The translations under genes were made by a program, and so were the position numbers. From the NCBI GenBank assembly GCA_013297985.1, contig JAAFIY010000031.1, forward strand, positions 1-34,038: a DNA stretch of 34,038 bases, written 5' to 3'. Source of the stretch: Comamonadaceae bacterium (GTDB lineage Bacteria; Pseudomonadota; Gammaproteobacteria; Burkholderiales; Burkholderiaceae_C). Below, one piece after another: positions 24,926 to 34,038 of this stretch. The notes under the pieces were generated by a model. It was not told the DNA's origin and made no database searches. It saw only the letters and a program-made list of their open reading frames with translations. How positions within the stretch are numbered: position 1 is the first letter of the stretch; every line of letters begins with the position of its first letter.

Positions 24926-26988
24926 GCCGCAGCCCCAGCGGATGCAAATTCCACAATGGCCTGGTCCACCGCCAGCGATTCACCTTTGGCCGCCAGCACC
25001 TTGGCCACTACGCCATCGGCGCTGGCAAACAGCACGTTTTCCATCTTCATGGCTTCGATCACCGCGACGCGCTCACCGGCCTGCACCTTTTGGCCAGGCT
25101 GCACCGCCACGTCGACCAACAGGCCAGGCATAGGCGACAGCACAAAGCGGCTCATGTCGGGCGGCGCTTTGAACGGCATCAGCCGATGCAGCTCCGCCAT
25201 GCGGGGCGAGCCCACCAGCGCGCGCAGTTGCGTGCCGCCATGGTTGATGACCAGCGCCAAGGGGTTTGCAGCGCTGCCCCGCTCAACTTGGGCAGTAAAC
25301 GGCCGCCCGTTGACGGTGCCCGTTACCCGCACTTCGTTCAAACGCGATTTACTACTGATTTGATAGCTGCTTGCGCCCACCGATAGGGCGCAAAGGCCGG
25401 TTTTGTCGACATACTCCTGCACCTTGACTGGGGTGTAGCTGTGCTGGCCGTTGGCGCCCAGACCAATCACCACCAAATCAGATTCCAAGGGCGCTTGGTG
25501 GCCCGCCATCTGCCCGCTGATTGCGGCGGCCCGCTCGCGCGATTTGCGGCGCACATAGGCCGCCAGCGCCACCAAAAAGTGCGGATCGGGGTGCGGCACG
25601 TCTTCGGCCTTGAAGCCTTGGCCGTAGTGTTTGGCAATAAAGCCGGTGTCAAAGGTGCCCGCCACAAACTCGGGATGGGCCAGCAGCGCGGCCTGAAACG
25701 GCACGTTGCTGCTGATGCCGCGAATCACAAAGCCATTGAGCGCTTCGCGCATCTTGGCAATGGCGTCCTTGCGATCGGTGCCATGCACGATGAGCTTGGC
25801 AATCATCGAGTCATAGAACATGGGGATTTCGCCGCCCTCTTGCACGCCGGTGTCCACCCGCACGCCCAGCAGATCAGCCGTGTTGCCCTGCTGCATAGTG
25901 GCCGGCGGCGGCGAAAACCGCACCAGCCGGCCCGTGCTGGGCAGGAAGTTTCTAAACGGGTCTTCGGCGTTGATGCGGCATTCCATGGCCCAGCCGTTTC
26001 GCTGCACATCGGCCTGGGCCAGAGGGAGCTTTTCGCCCGCGGCCACACGGATCATCAGTTCCACCAAATCCAGCCCGGTGATGCATTCAGTCACCGGGTG
26101 CTCCACCTGCAGCCGGGTGTTCATCTCCAGAAAATAAAAGCTCTGGTCAGCGCCCACCACAAACTCCACCGTGCCCGCGCTTTGGTACTTAACGGCTTTG
26201 GCCAGCGCCACCGCTTGCTCGCCCATGGCTTTGCGGGTGGCTTCAGTGATGAAAGGCGACGGCGCCTCTTCAATCACCTTTTGGTGGCGGCGCTGGATGG
26301 AGCATTCGCGTTCGTTCAAATACAGCACATTGCCGTGCGCATCACCGATCAGTTGGATTTCAATGTGCCGGGGCTGCTGCACAAACTTCTCGATGAAGAC
26401 GCGGTCATCGCCAAAGCTGTTGCGCGCCTCGTTGCGGCAACTGGTAAAGCCTTCAAACGCCTCGCGGTCGTTGTGGGCCACGCGCAGGCCCTTGCCGCCG
26501 CCGCCCGCGCTTGCTTTGATCATCACCGGGTAGCCAATGCCCTGGGCGATTTGCACCGCTTGCTCAGCCGTTTCAATGGCATCGTTGTACCCCGGTATGC
26601 AGTTCACACCTGCGGAAGCTGCTAGCTTTTTGCTAGCAATCTTGTCGCCCATGGCGGCAATGCTGTAGTGCTTGGGGCCGATGAAGGTCAGGCCCTGTTC
26701 TTCCACCCGGCGCGCAAAGTCTTCGTTTTCGCTCAAAAAACCGTAGCCGGGGTGGATGGCCTGCGCGCCCGTCTCTTTAGCAGCGGCAATGATCTTGTCG
26801 GCCACCAAATAGCTTTCGCGGCTGGGCGCGGGCCCAAGGCGCATCGCCTCGTCGGCCAGCTTGACGTGGCGGGCGTCTTTGTCGGCGTCGGAATACACCG
26901 CCACGGTGGCGATGCCCATCTTGCGGGCAGTGGCGATGACGCGGCAGGCGATTTCTCCACGGTTGGCGATGAGGATTTTGTTAAACAT
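24922..26988 (-). CDS. pccA: Propionyl-CoA carboxylase alpha subunit (biotin carboxylase and carrier)
   Basis: Biotin-dependent carboxylase subunit, 688 residues, that carboxylates biotin and carries it to PccB. The biotin carboxylase domain covers about 1-450 with [17 protein letters not shown], the glycine-rich ATP loop [15 protein letters not shown], and [14 protein letters not shown]. The middle part is the BT domain. The carrier domain holds EAMKMEN with Lys648 as biotin site, 41 residues from the end. Residues about 530-546 ([16 protein letters not shown]) are encoded by a dispersed repeat copy. The pccB and mcm neighbours favour propionyl-CoA over other acyl-CoA substrates. A short frame repeating the first twelve codons lies directly upstream. 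Confidence 0.93.
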   Translation of the reverse strand: MFNKILIANRGEIACRVIATARKMGIATVAVYSDADKDARHVKLADEAMRLGPAPSRESYLVADKIIAAAKETGAQAIHPGYGFLSENEDFARRVEEQGLTFIGPKHYSIAAMGDKIASKKLAASAGVNCIPGYNDAIETAEQAVQIAQGIGYPVMIKASAGGGGKGLRVAHNDREAFEGFTSCRNEARNSFGDDRVFIEKFVQQPRHIEIQLIGDAHGNVLYLNERECSIQRRHQKVIEEAPSPFITEATRKAMGEQAVALAKAVKYQSAGTVEFVVGADQSFYFLEMNTRLQVEHPVTECITGLDLVELMIRVAAGEKLPLAQADVQRNGWAMECRINAEDPFRNFLPSTGRLVRFSPPPATMQQGNTADLLGVRVDTGVQEGGEIPMFYDSMIAKLIVHGTDRKDAIAKMREALNGFVIRGISSNVPFQAALLAHPEFVAGTFDTGFIAKHYGQGFKAEDVPHPDPHFLVALAAYVRRKSRERAAAISGQMAGHQAPLESDLVVIGLGANGQHSYTPVKVQEYVDKTGLCALSVGASSYQISSKSRLNEVRVTGTVNGRPFTAQVERGSAANPLALVINHGGTQLRALVGSPRMAELHRLMPFKAPPDMSRFVLSPMPGLLVDVAVQPGQKVQAGERVAVIEAMKMENVLFASADGVVAKVLAAKGESLAVDQAIVEFASAGAAA
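25352..25400 (+). repeat. Dispersed repeat copy inside pccA
   Basis: The plus strand reads GATAGCTGCTTGCGCCC, then ACCGATAGGGCGC, with CGCCC/GGGCG inverted arms as in the copy at 19531-19580. It is read in frame on the opposite strand and encodes the segment between the carboxylase core and the carrier domain, a region of low conservation. The close match to intergenic copies points to a fairly recent insertion. Confidence 0.65.
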
Positions 26989-27106
26989 GGGTGCCCCTCG
27001 CGTCAAACTCGCCTGCAATCGCTTTGCGACTCATGCGATTTGGCTTCGCCGAACCGGCCAAACGGCCGGTTTCGCCGCGGTTGGCGATCAGGATTTTGGT
27101 GAACAT
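26981..27106 (-). pseudogene. Remnant or leader ORF duplicating the pccA N-terminus
   Basis: From the ATG at 27106 the minus strand encodes [12 protein letters not shown], nearly identical to the start of PccA ([12 protein letters not shown]), then unrelated residues, ending at a TAA that overlaps the pccA start out of frame (41 residues). The two copies differ at several synonymous positions, so this is not a fresh duplication. It may be the stub of a deleted paralogous carboxylase gene. A strong hairpin (AACCGGCC-GTTT-GGCCGGTT) lies inside it. Translation and termination next to the pccA start could also let it act as a leader peptide; no evidence decides. Confidence 0.6.
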
Positions 27107-27118
27107 GCTTAAGTCCGA

Positions 27119-28420
27119 TCAAGGCTTGGCCCGCGCCGGGCCGGTGTGTGGGATCAAGGTGAACTCAGTGCTGCCCATGCGGGCCGCCAACCAGCCATTC
27201 AAATGCTTCAACTCAGTGCCGTGCAGCGTATGGGCCAGGTGCACATGCACCTCCCGCTTACCGCTGGTGGTGTCGGTGAGCGCCACGCTGTGCGCCGCAG
27301 GTAGCCAGGCCTTCAACTCCCGCGACAAATCAGCAGCGCGCGGCACGCTGTCGGCGGCTAGGCTGTCCAGCCGCTTGGTCATCTGCTGCAGTTCTGCCGT
27401 CAAGGCCGACAGCCGTTGATCGCGTTCATCGCCGCGCTGTTTCAGGTCTTTGAGTTGGGCCTCCCCTGCGCGGCGAAATTCAATGGTTACGTCGCCAATG
27501 CCTTCCGCGGTCAGCACCGCTACCGCGGCAGACTGCACCCGCGCCTGCTCAGCTTCGCCCAGCACCGTCAGGCGAATCACGCGCTTGTCGGGTTCGATTT
27601 CTCGGCCTAGCAGCGCGATGCCTGTCGCTTGCTCTAGCTGCGTCAGTGCGCGCTGAGCAGCCCCTTGAAAGACTTCGTCTTGCACCAGCCGATAGCCCAT
27701 CCACACGCTAGGTGCCAGCACCGCCACCAAGCCGACGGCGATGGCCGCGCGGTGCCAGCGGCGCACCCCATCGGCCACATCAGCTACGGCGGGCAGGCCC
27801 AGGACACGGGCGACCGCCAGCGTGGCAGCCGCGATAAACACGCCATTGATCAAGAACAGAAAAAACGCCCCGCCCGCCATGTCCCAGCGCTGGTGTGCGA
27901 TGCCAAAGCCCACCGTGCACAAGGGTGGCATGAGCGCCGTGGCAATGGCCACCCCCGGCAGGATGTTGCTAAAGCTGCGCCGCGTAGCCGCCACCATGCC
28001 TGCGGCGCCGCCGAAGGCTGCGATCAACACGTCCCACAGCGTGGGCGAAGTGCGGGCCAACAACTCTGAGCCTGGCTCATTCAAGGGGCTCAAGGTGAAG
28101 TAAAGCGTGGACGTGACCAAGCTCAGGGCCGCAAACGCCAACAGGCTGAACGCCGCCATGCGAATGAGCCGCAAATCGGCGACCGCCACCCCATAGCCGA
28201 TGCCCACGATGGGCCCCATCAAGGGCGAGATCAGCATGGCGCCAATGATGACGGCGGTGGAGTTGACATTGAGCCCCACCGACGCAATCAACATGGCAAA
28301 GAACAGCACCCATAAGTTGGTGCCGCCAGCGCGTGCGCCATCACGCAAGGCTGCCTCAATCTGGGTGTGTGGGGCCTGATCCTGGCGCAGATCAAACCAC
28401 TTGAGCAGTTGCTCTTTCAC
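27119..28420 (-). CDS. DUF389 integral membrane protein
   Basis: A 433-residue membrane protein of the uncharacterised DUF389 family. The family core is plain: NLWVLFFAMLIASVGLNVNSTAVIIGAMLISPLMGPIVGIGYG, then an ATRRSFSNILPGVAIATALMPPLCTVGFGIA segment. About six hydrophobic helices occupy the first 260 residues; the rest is a soluble domain with a heptad-like stretch (RDQRLSALTAELQQMTKRLDSLA). I prefer the GTG at 28420, with AGGGG just upstream and eight bases after the pccB stop. A GTG at 28459 would overlap pccB by 31 bases. Its position inside a propionyl-CoA operon suggests a transport or stress role linked to that pathway, but the function of the family is unknown. Confidence 0.88.
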   Translation of the reverse strand: MKEQLLKWFDLRQDQAPHTQIEAALRDGARAGGTNLWVLFFAMLIASVGLNVNSTAVIIGAMLISPLMGPIVGIGYGVAVADLRLIRMAAFSLLAFAALSLVTSTLYFTLSPLNEPGSELLARTSPTLWDVLIAAFGGAAGMVAATRRSFSNILPGVAIATALMPPLCTVGFGIAHQRWDMAGGAFFLFLINGVFIAAATLAVARVLGLPAVADVADGVRRWHRAAIAVGLVAVLAPSVWMGYRLVQDEVFQGAAQRALTQLEQATGIALLGREIEPDKRVIRLTVLGEAEQARVQSAAVAVLTAEGIGDVTIEFRRAGEAQLKDLKQRGDERDQRLSALTAELQQMTKRLDSLAADSVPRAADLSRELKAWLPAAHSVALTDTTSGKREVHVHLAHTLHGTELKHLNGWLAARMGSTEFTLIPHTGPARAKP

Positions 28421-28428
28421 CGCCGCCC

Positions 28429-29961
28429 CTACAAGGGAATATTGCCGTGCTTGCGCCACGGGTTGTCCAGCTTTTTGTCGCGCAGCATGGTCAGGCTGCG
28501 GCAGATGCGTTGGCGGGTCTCATGCGGTTGGATGACGTCGTCGATGTAGCCACGTGCACCGGCCACAAAGGGGTTGGCAAATCGGGCCTTGTATTGCGCT
28601 TCACGCTCGGCCAGTTTGGCCGGGTCTTTCTTGTCTTCTCTAAAGATGATTTCTACCGCGCCCTTGGCACCCATCACCGCAATCTCGGCATTCGGCCAGG
28701 CCAGGTTGACGTCGCCGCGCAGGTGTTTGCTGCTCATCACGTCATACGCGCCGCCGTAGGCTTTGCGGGTGATGACGGTGACTTTGGGCACGGTGCATTC
28801 GGCATAGGCATACAAGAGCTTGGCACCGTGTTTGATGATGCCGCCGTATTCCTGAGATGTGCCCGGCATGAAGCCCGGCACATCCACAAACGTCACCACC
28901 GGGATGTGAAAGGCATCGCAAAAACGCACAAAGCGCGCTGCTTTGATGCTGCTTTTGATGTCCAGACAACCCGCCAGCACCAGCGGCTGATTGGCCACGA
29001 TACCCACAGTGTGGCCATCCATGCGGGCAAAGGCGGTGACGATGTTTTTGGCGTTGTCGGGCTGGATTTCAAAGAAGTCGCCGTCGTCCACCACCTTGGC
29101 GATCAGCTCCTTCATGTCATACGGTTTGTTGGGGTTCTCGGGCACCAGGGTGTCCAGGCTTTTTTCAGCCCGGTTGATAGGGTCGCCACCGGCTCGCACC
29201 GGCGGCTTTTCGCGGTTGGACAGCGGCAGGTAGTTAAACAGCCTGCGCGTCATCAGCAGGGTTTGCACATCGTCTTCAAACGCCATGTCAGCCACGCCGC
29301 TGGTGGTGGTGTGGGTGATGGCGCCGCCCAGTTGTTCGGCGGTGACCTCTTCATGCGTCACCGTCTTGACCACCTCGGGGCCAGTGACAAACATGTAGCT
29401 GCTGTCTTTGACCATAAAGATGAAATCGGTCATGGCCGGGCTGTACACCGCGCCGCCCGCGCAGGGGCCCATGATCAAACTGATTTGCGGGATCACCCCG
29501 CTGGCCATCACATTGCGCTGAAACACCTCGGCATAGCCACCCAGGCTGGCCACGCCTTCTTGGATGCGCGCGCCGCCGCTGTCGTTTAAGCCAATGACAG
29601 GCGCGCCCACCTTCATGGCCTGGTCCATCACCTTGCAAATCTTCTCGGCATGCGCTTCGCTGAGTGCGCCGCCAAACACGGTGAAGTCTTGGCTGAACAC
29701 AAACACCAAGCGGCCATTGATGGTGCCGTAGCCGGTGACCACGCCGTCGCCAGGAATTTTTTGCTCGGCCATGCCGAAGTCCACGCAGCGGTGCTCTACA
29801 AACAAATCCCATTCTTCAAAGCTGCCATCGTCTAACAGCAGCTCCAGCCGTTCGCGGGCGGTGAGCTTGCCTTTGGCATGTTGGGCGTCAATGCGCTTTT
29901 GGCCGCCACCCAAGCGGGCAGCGGCGCGTTTGTCTTCGAGTTGTTGAAGGATGTCTTGCAT
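28429..29961 (-). CDS. pccB: Propionyl-CoA carboxylase beta subunit (carboxyltransferase)
   Basis: Carboxyltransferase subunit of 510 residues that moves the carboxyl group from biotin to propionyl-CoA. It shows both crotonase-like halves. The first has [24 protein letters not shown] and [20 protein letters not shown]. The second has [31 protein letters not shown] and [11 protein letters not shown], followed by the [14 protein letters not shown] segment. Length is normal. The start lies only three bases after the meaB stop. A separate acetyl-CoA carboxylase would have AccD of another type, so propionyl-CoA is the favoured substrate. Confidence 0.95.
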   Translation of the reverse strand: MQDILQQLEDKRAAARLGGGQKRIDAQHAKGKLTARERLELLLDDGSFEEWDLFVEHRCVDFGMAEQKIPGDGVVTGYGTINGRLVFVFSQDFTVFGGALSEAHAEKICKVMDQAMKVGAPVIGLNDSGGARIQEGVASLGGYAEVFQRNVMASGVIPQISLIMGPCAGGAVYSPAMTDFIFMVKDSSYMFVTGPEVVKTVTHEEVTAEQLGGAITHTTTSGVADMAFEDDVQTLLMTRRLFNYLPLSNREKPPVRAGGDPINRAEKSLDTLVPENPNKPYDMKELIAKVVDDGDFFEIQPDNAKNIVTAFARMDGHTVGIVANQPLVLAGCLDIKSSIKAARFVRFCDAFHIPVVTFVDVPGFMPGTSQEYGGIIKHGAKLLYAYAECTVPKVTVITRKAYGGAYDVMSSKHLRGDVNLAWPNAEIAVMGAKGAVEIIFREDKKDPAKLAEREAQYKARFANPFVAGARGYIDDVIQPHETRQRICRSLTMLRDKKLDNPWRKHGNIPL

Positions 29962-29964
29962 GGT

Positions 29965-31020
29965 TCAAGCGCCCGCAGTGGGCGAGTTGGAAAGGTCAAA
30001 CCAGTTGAGCAATTGGCCCGCCGCCGCAGCGGGGGCCATGCGAGCGTCGAGCACGTCTTGTTGCAGCGCAGGCAGGTGTGCCCGCACGGCTGGGTGGGCA
30101 TGAAAGCGCGCCAGCAAGCGGCTGTGGATGAGACCCGCAAACCAGGCCTGCCGCTGCTGGCGGCGCCGCGCTTCAAAGCGCCCATCGCGTTGGGCTAGCG
30201 CGATCAGATCACTCACCGCATTCCACACCGTGGCCACGCCGGTGCCTTGCAGCGCAGACAGTTGCAGCACCGGCACGCTGGCGTGCCCGCGCCCGTGGGC
30301 ACCCACGATGCGCAAGGCGCTGGTGATCTGCGCCTGGGCGCGGGTGGCGGCGTCGGGGTCAAGGTCGGCCTTGTTGATGGCCACCACATCGGCCAGCTCC
30401 ATCACGCCGCGCTTGATGGCTTGCAGGTCGTCGCCCGCGTTGGGCAGTTGCAGCAGGCAAAAGCAATCGGTCATGCCGTGCACGGCCGTCTCGCTCTGGC
30501 CCACGCCCACGGTTTCCACAATCACGATGTCATAGCCCGCCGCTTCGCACACCAGCATGGCTTCGCGGGTTTTGTCGGCCACGCCGCCCAGGGTGCCGCC
30601 GGTGGGGCTGGGGCGGATGTAGGCGCGCTCGTGCATGCTCAAGCGCTCCATGCGGGTTTTGTCGCCCAAGATGGAGCCGCCCGACAGGCTGGAAGATGGA
30701 TCAATGGTGAGCACCGCCACCCGGTGGCCCTGCTCAATCAAGTGCAGGCCCAGCGCTTCAATGAAGGTGCTTTTGCCTACGCCGGGCACACCGCTCAGGC
30801 CCACGCGCAGGGCGCGGCCGGTGTGCGGCATGAGCTGGTTGAGCAGCGCATCGGCCTGCGGGCGGTGGTCAGCGCGGGTGGATTCCAGCAGCGTGATGCA
30901 CTTGGCCACCGCGCGGCGCTGCGCGGGGCAATCGCCCGCCAGCACGCCATCCACCAGCGCTTGGTGGGCGGCCAACAAAGCGGGCATGTGCATCGGCAGG
31001 GCCGTCACAAGTGGGCGCAC
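29965..31020 (-). CDS. meaB: Methylmalonyl-CoA mutase GTPase chaperone MeaB
   Basis: G3E-family P-loop GTPase of 351 residues that protects methylmalonyl-CoA mutase and gates its adenosylcobalamin loading. Walker A is GVPGVGKST at 77-85. [29 protein letters not shown] and the NKAD base-specificity motif follow. The C-terminal dimerisation arm is present. The start is GTG at 31020, 23 bases after mcm; the ATGs at 30993 or 30987 are alternatives, and none has a clear ribosome site. Lying directly after mcm is the classical position. Older annotations call the family ArgK. Confidence 0.94.
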   Translation of the reverse strand: MRPLVTALPMHMPALLAAHQALVDGVLAGDCPAQRRAVAKCITLLESTRADHRPQADALLNQLMPHTGRALRVGLSGVPGVGKSTFIEALGLHLIEQGHRVAVLTIDPSSSLSGGSILGDKTRMERLSMHERAYIRPSPTGGTLGGVADKTREAMLVCEAAGYDIVIVETVGVGQSETAVHGMTDCFCLLQLPNAGDDLQAIKRGVMELADVVAINKADLDPDAATRAQAQITSALRIVGAHGRGHASVPVLQLSALQGTGVATVWNAVSDLIALAQRDGRFEARRRQQRQAWFAGLIHSRLLARFHAHPAVRAHLPALQQDVLDARMAPAAAAGQLLNWFDLSNSPTAGA

Positions 31021-31043
31021 GGAAGGGTCAACAAGCGCAGCGC

Positions 31044-33227
<2,184 letters not shown>

Positions 33228-33359
33228 GGCAACGGGGGCGTGTGACGGGTTGTGGGCAAAGCGTAGACCCATACCGATGCGGGTCGGGCACGTGGGGGCT
33301 ACTCCCTGCGCTGCCTGCGAGTGTAGCTGCAAAGGGTTGCTGTAATTATGAATTTAGAA

Positions 33360-33381
33360 CGCAGAATGCGTATGATCTGCG
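33360..33381. promoter_or_regulatory. Palindromic operator candidate between mcm and gntR
   Basis: CGCAGA and TCTGCG form perfect arms around a ten-base spacer ATGCGTATGA, which is itself nearly symmetric. The site is 133 bases before mcm and two bases before the preferred GntR start. A GntR/FCD dimer binding here would regulate its own gene and perhaps the divergent mcm operon. It is inferred from symmetry and position. Confidence 0.45.
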
Positions 33382-33383
33382 TC

Positions 33384-34038
33384 ATGAACACCGCTTTCGT
33401 GGACGACGCCCAGCTCGCGCCCGCCACCACCCACGACACCCCGCCTGCCTCGGCTCAGTCGGCCACTGCAGCCCTGCCCGCGCGCCGCGCGCTTTACGAA
33501 GACGTGGCCGAGGCCCTGCGCCAGCGCATCTTTGCGGGTGATTTGGCGCCGGGCGCTTGGGTCGATGAAATGCATTGGGCGCAGGTGTTCGGCATCAGCC
33601 GCACACCGCTGCGCGAAGCGCTCAAGGTGCTGGCCGCTGAAGGCTTGGTGGCCATGCGCCCCCGCCGCGGCGCATATGTGGCAGAGATGTCCGCCGCCGA
33701 CGCGCACCACATCTATCGCCTGCTGGCGCTGTTAGAAGCCGACGCCACCGCTGAGTTGGCCGCCACCGCCACCGCCGCACAACTGCAGCAACTGGCTGGG
33801 TTGCACCATCAGCTCAGCCAACAGCTGGACCAGCACGACGCCTTCTTTGCCACCAACGAGGCCTTCCACATCGCGGTGCTGCAGATGGCGGGTAACCGAT
33901 GGCGCCAGCAAATCGTGGCCGACTTGCGCAAGGCGATGAAGTTGGCCCGCCACCATTCCTTGTTCAAGGCTGGGCGCATGGCCGATGCGCTGGCTGAGCA
34001 CAGCGACATCTTGGCCGCGCTGCAAGCGCGGGACGCAA
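33384..34038 (+). CDS. GntR-family regulator with FCD domain, 3' end outside window
   Basis: A FadR-subfamily transcription regulator, open to the end of the window (218 residues seen). After a 32-residue Ala/Pro-rich lead, the winged helix runs from about 33 to 100 (ALYEDVAEALRQRIFAGDLAPG, then ISRTPLREALKVLAAEGLV and RRGAYVAE). A helical FCD ligand domain follows with candidate metal ligands in TNEAFHIAVLQMAGNRW and ALAEHSDILAAL. In-frame ATGs at 33366 and 33372 are alternatives. I prefer 33384 because the palindrome lies upstream of it. Its divergent position suggests control of the methylmalonyl-CoA operon, with an organic acid or acyl-CoA as ligand; both are inference. Confidence 0.9.
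   Translation, partial: MNTAFVDDAQLAPATTHDTPPASAQSATAALPARRALYEDVAEALRQRIFAGDLAPGAWVDEMHWAQVFGISRTPLREALKVLAAEGLVAMRPRRGAYVAEMSAADAHHIYRLLALLEADATAELAATATAAQLQQLAGLHHQLSQQLDQHDAFFATNEAFHIAVLQMAGNRWRQQIVADLRKAMKLARHHSLFKAGRMADALAEHSDILAALQARDA

Noticed and set aside
26605-26650. GCTAGC-rich stretch in pccA resembling the dispersed repeat
   Set aside because: It encodes [15 protein letters not shown], which is conserved in the biotin carboxylase family, so the similarity is probably chance.

Overview
The window is high-GC DNA from a betaproteobacterium, most likely a member of the Comamonadaceae (Burkholderiales). The reasons are the iscRSUA-hscBA-fdx operon followed by dnaQ, an intracellular polyhydroxybutyrate depolymerase with a TGC-N3-GCAA PhaR/PhbF-type site, a methylmalonyl-CoA operon, and a dispersed repeat with core AATAGCTGCT of the kind seen in that family. 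The genus is inference; no rRNA gene is present.

Region 1 (1-1074) is chromosomal and holds an N-formylglutamate amidohydrolase gene. Region 2 (about 1075-9187) is an integrated mobile element. It carries a P4-type tyrosine integrase, a RadC-like protein with an AT-hook motif, an unknown protein, an AlpA-type regulator, two small tandem paralogues and a 990-residue PriCT/Toprim/DUF927 primase-helicase. The last four genes overlap or nearly abut. The replication block is flanked by two clusters of the same 9-bp iteron (CCGGGRACA), direct on the left and mostly inverted on the right. This recalls the two-part ori/crr origin of satellite phage P4. The element ends at an intact tRNA-Val(CAC) gene. 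A degraded copy of that tRNA's 3' end, plus a second tRNA-type terminator, lies at the left edge. No capsid, conjugation or obvious defence genes are seen.

Region 3 (9188-15900) holds, all on the minus strand, tRNA-Val, dnaQ and the complete ISC iron-sulfur assembly operon (iscR, iscS, iscU, iscA, hscB, hscA, fdx). An IscR type-1-like site lies about 220 bp upstream of iscR. Region 4 (16026-24310) has uvrB, divergent from an aromatic/aspartate aminotransferase gene, then phaZ with a basic Ala/Pro-rich tail, an orphan soluble RnfB-like ferredoxin, and a chemoreceptor with a C-terminal Cache-like domain.

Region 5 (24446-34038) is a propionate/methylmalonyl-CoA operon on the minus strand: mcm, meaB, pccB, a DUF389 membrane protein, pccA and a methylmalonyl-CoA epimerase-like VOC protein. 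Together these would convert propionyl-CoA to succinyl-CoA. A GntR/FCD regulator is divergent from mcm and runs off the window. Upstream of pccA sits a second, diverged copy of the first twelve biotin-carboxylase codons. Several copies of the dispersed repeat lie between genes and, in frame, inside hscA, pccA and mcm.
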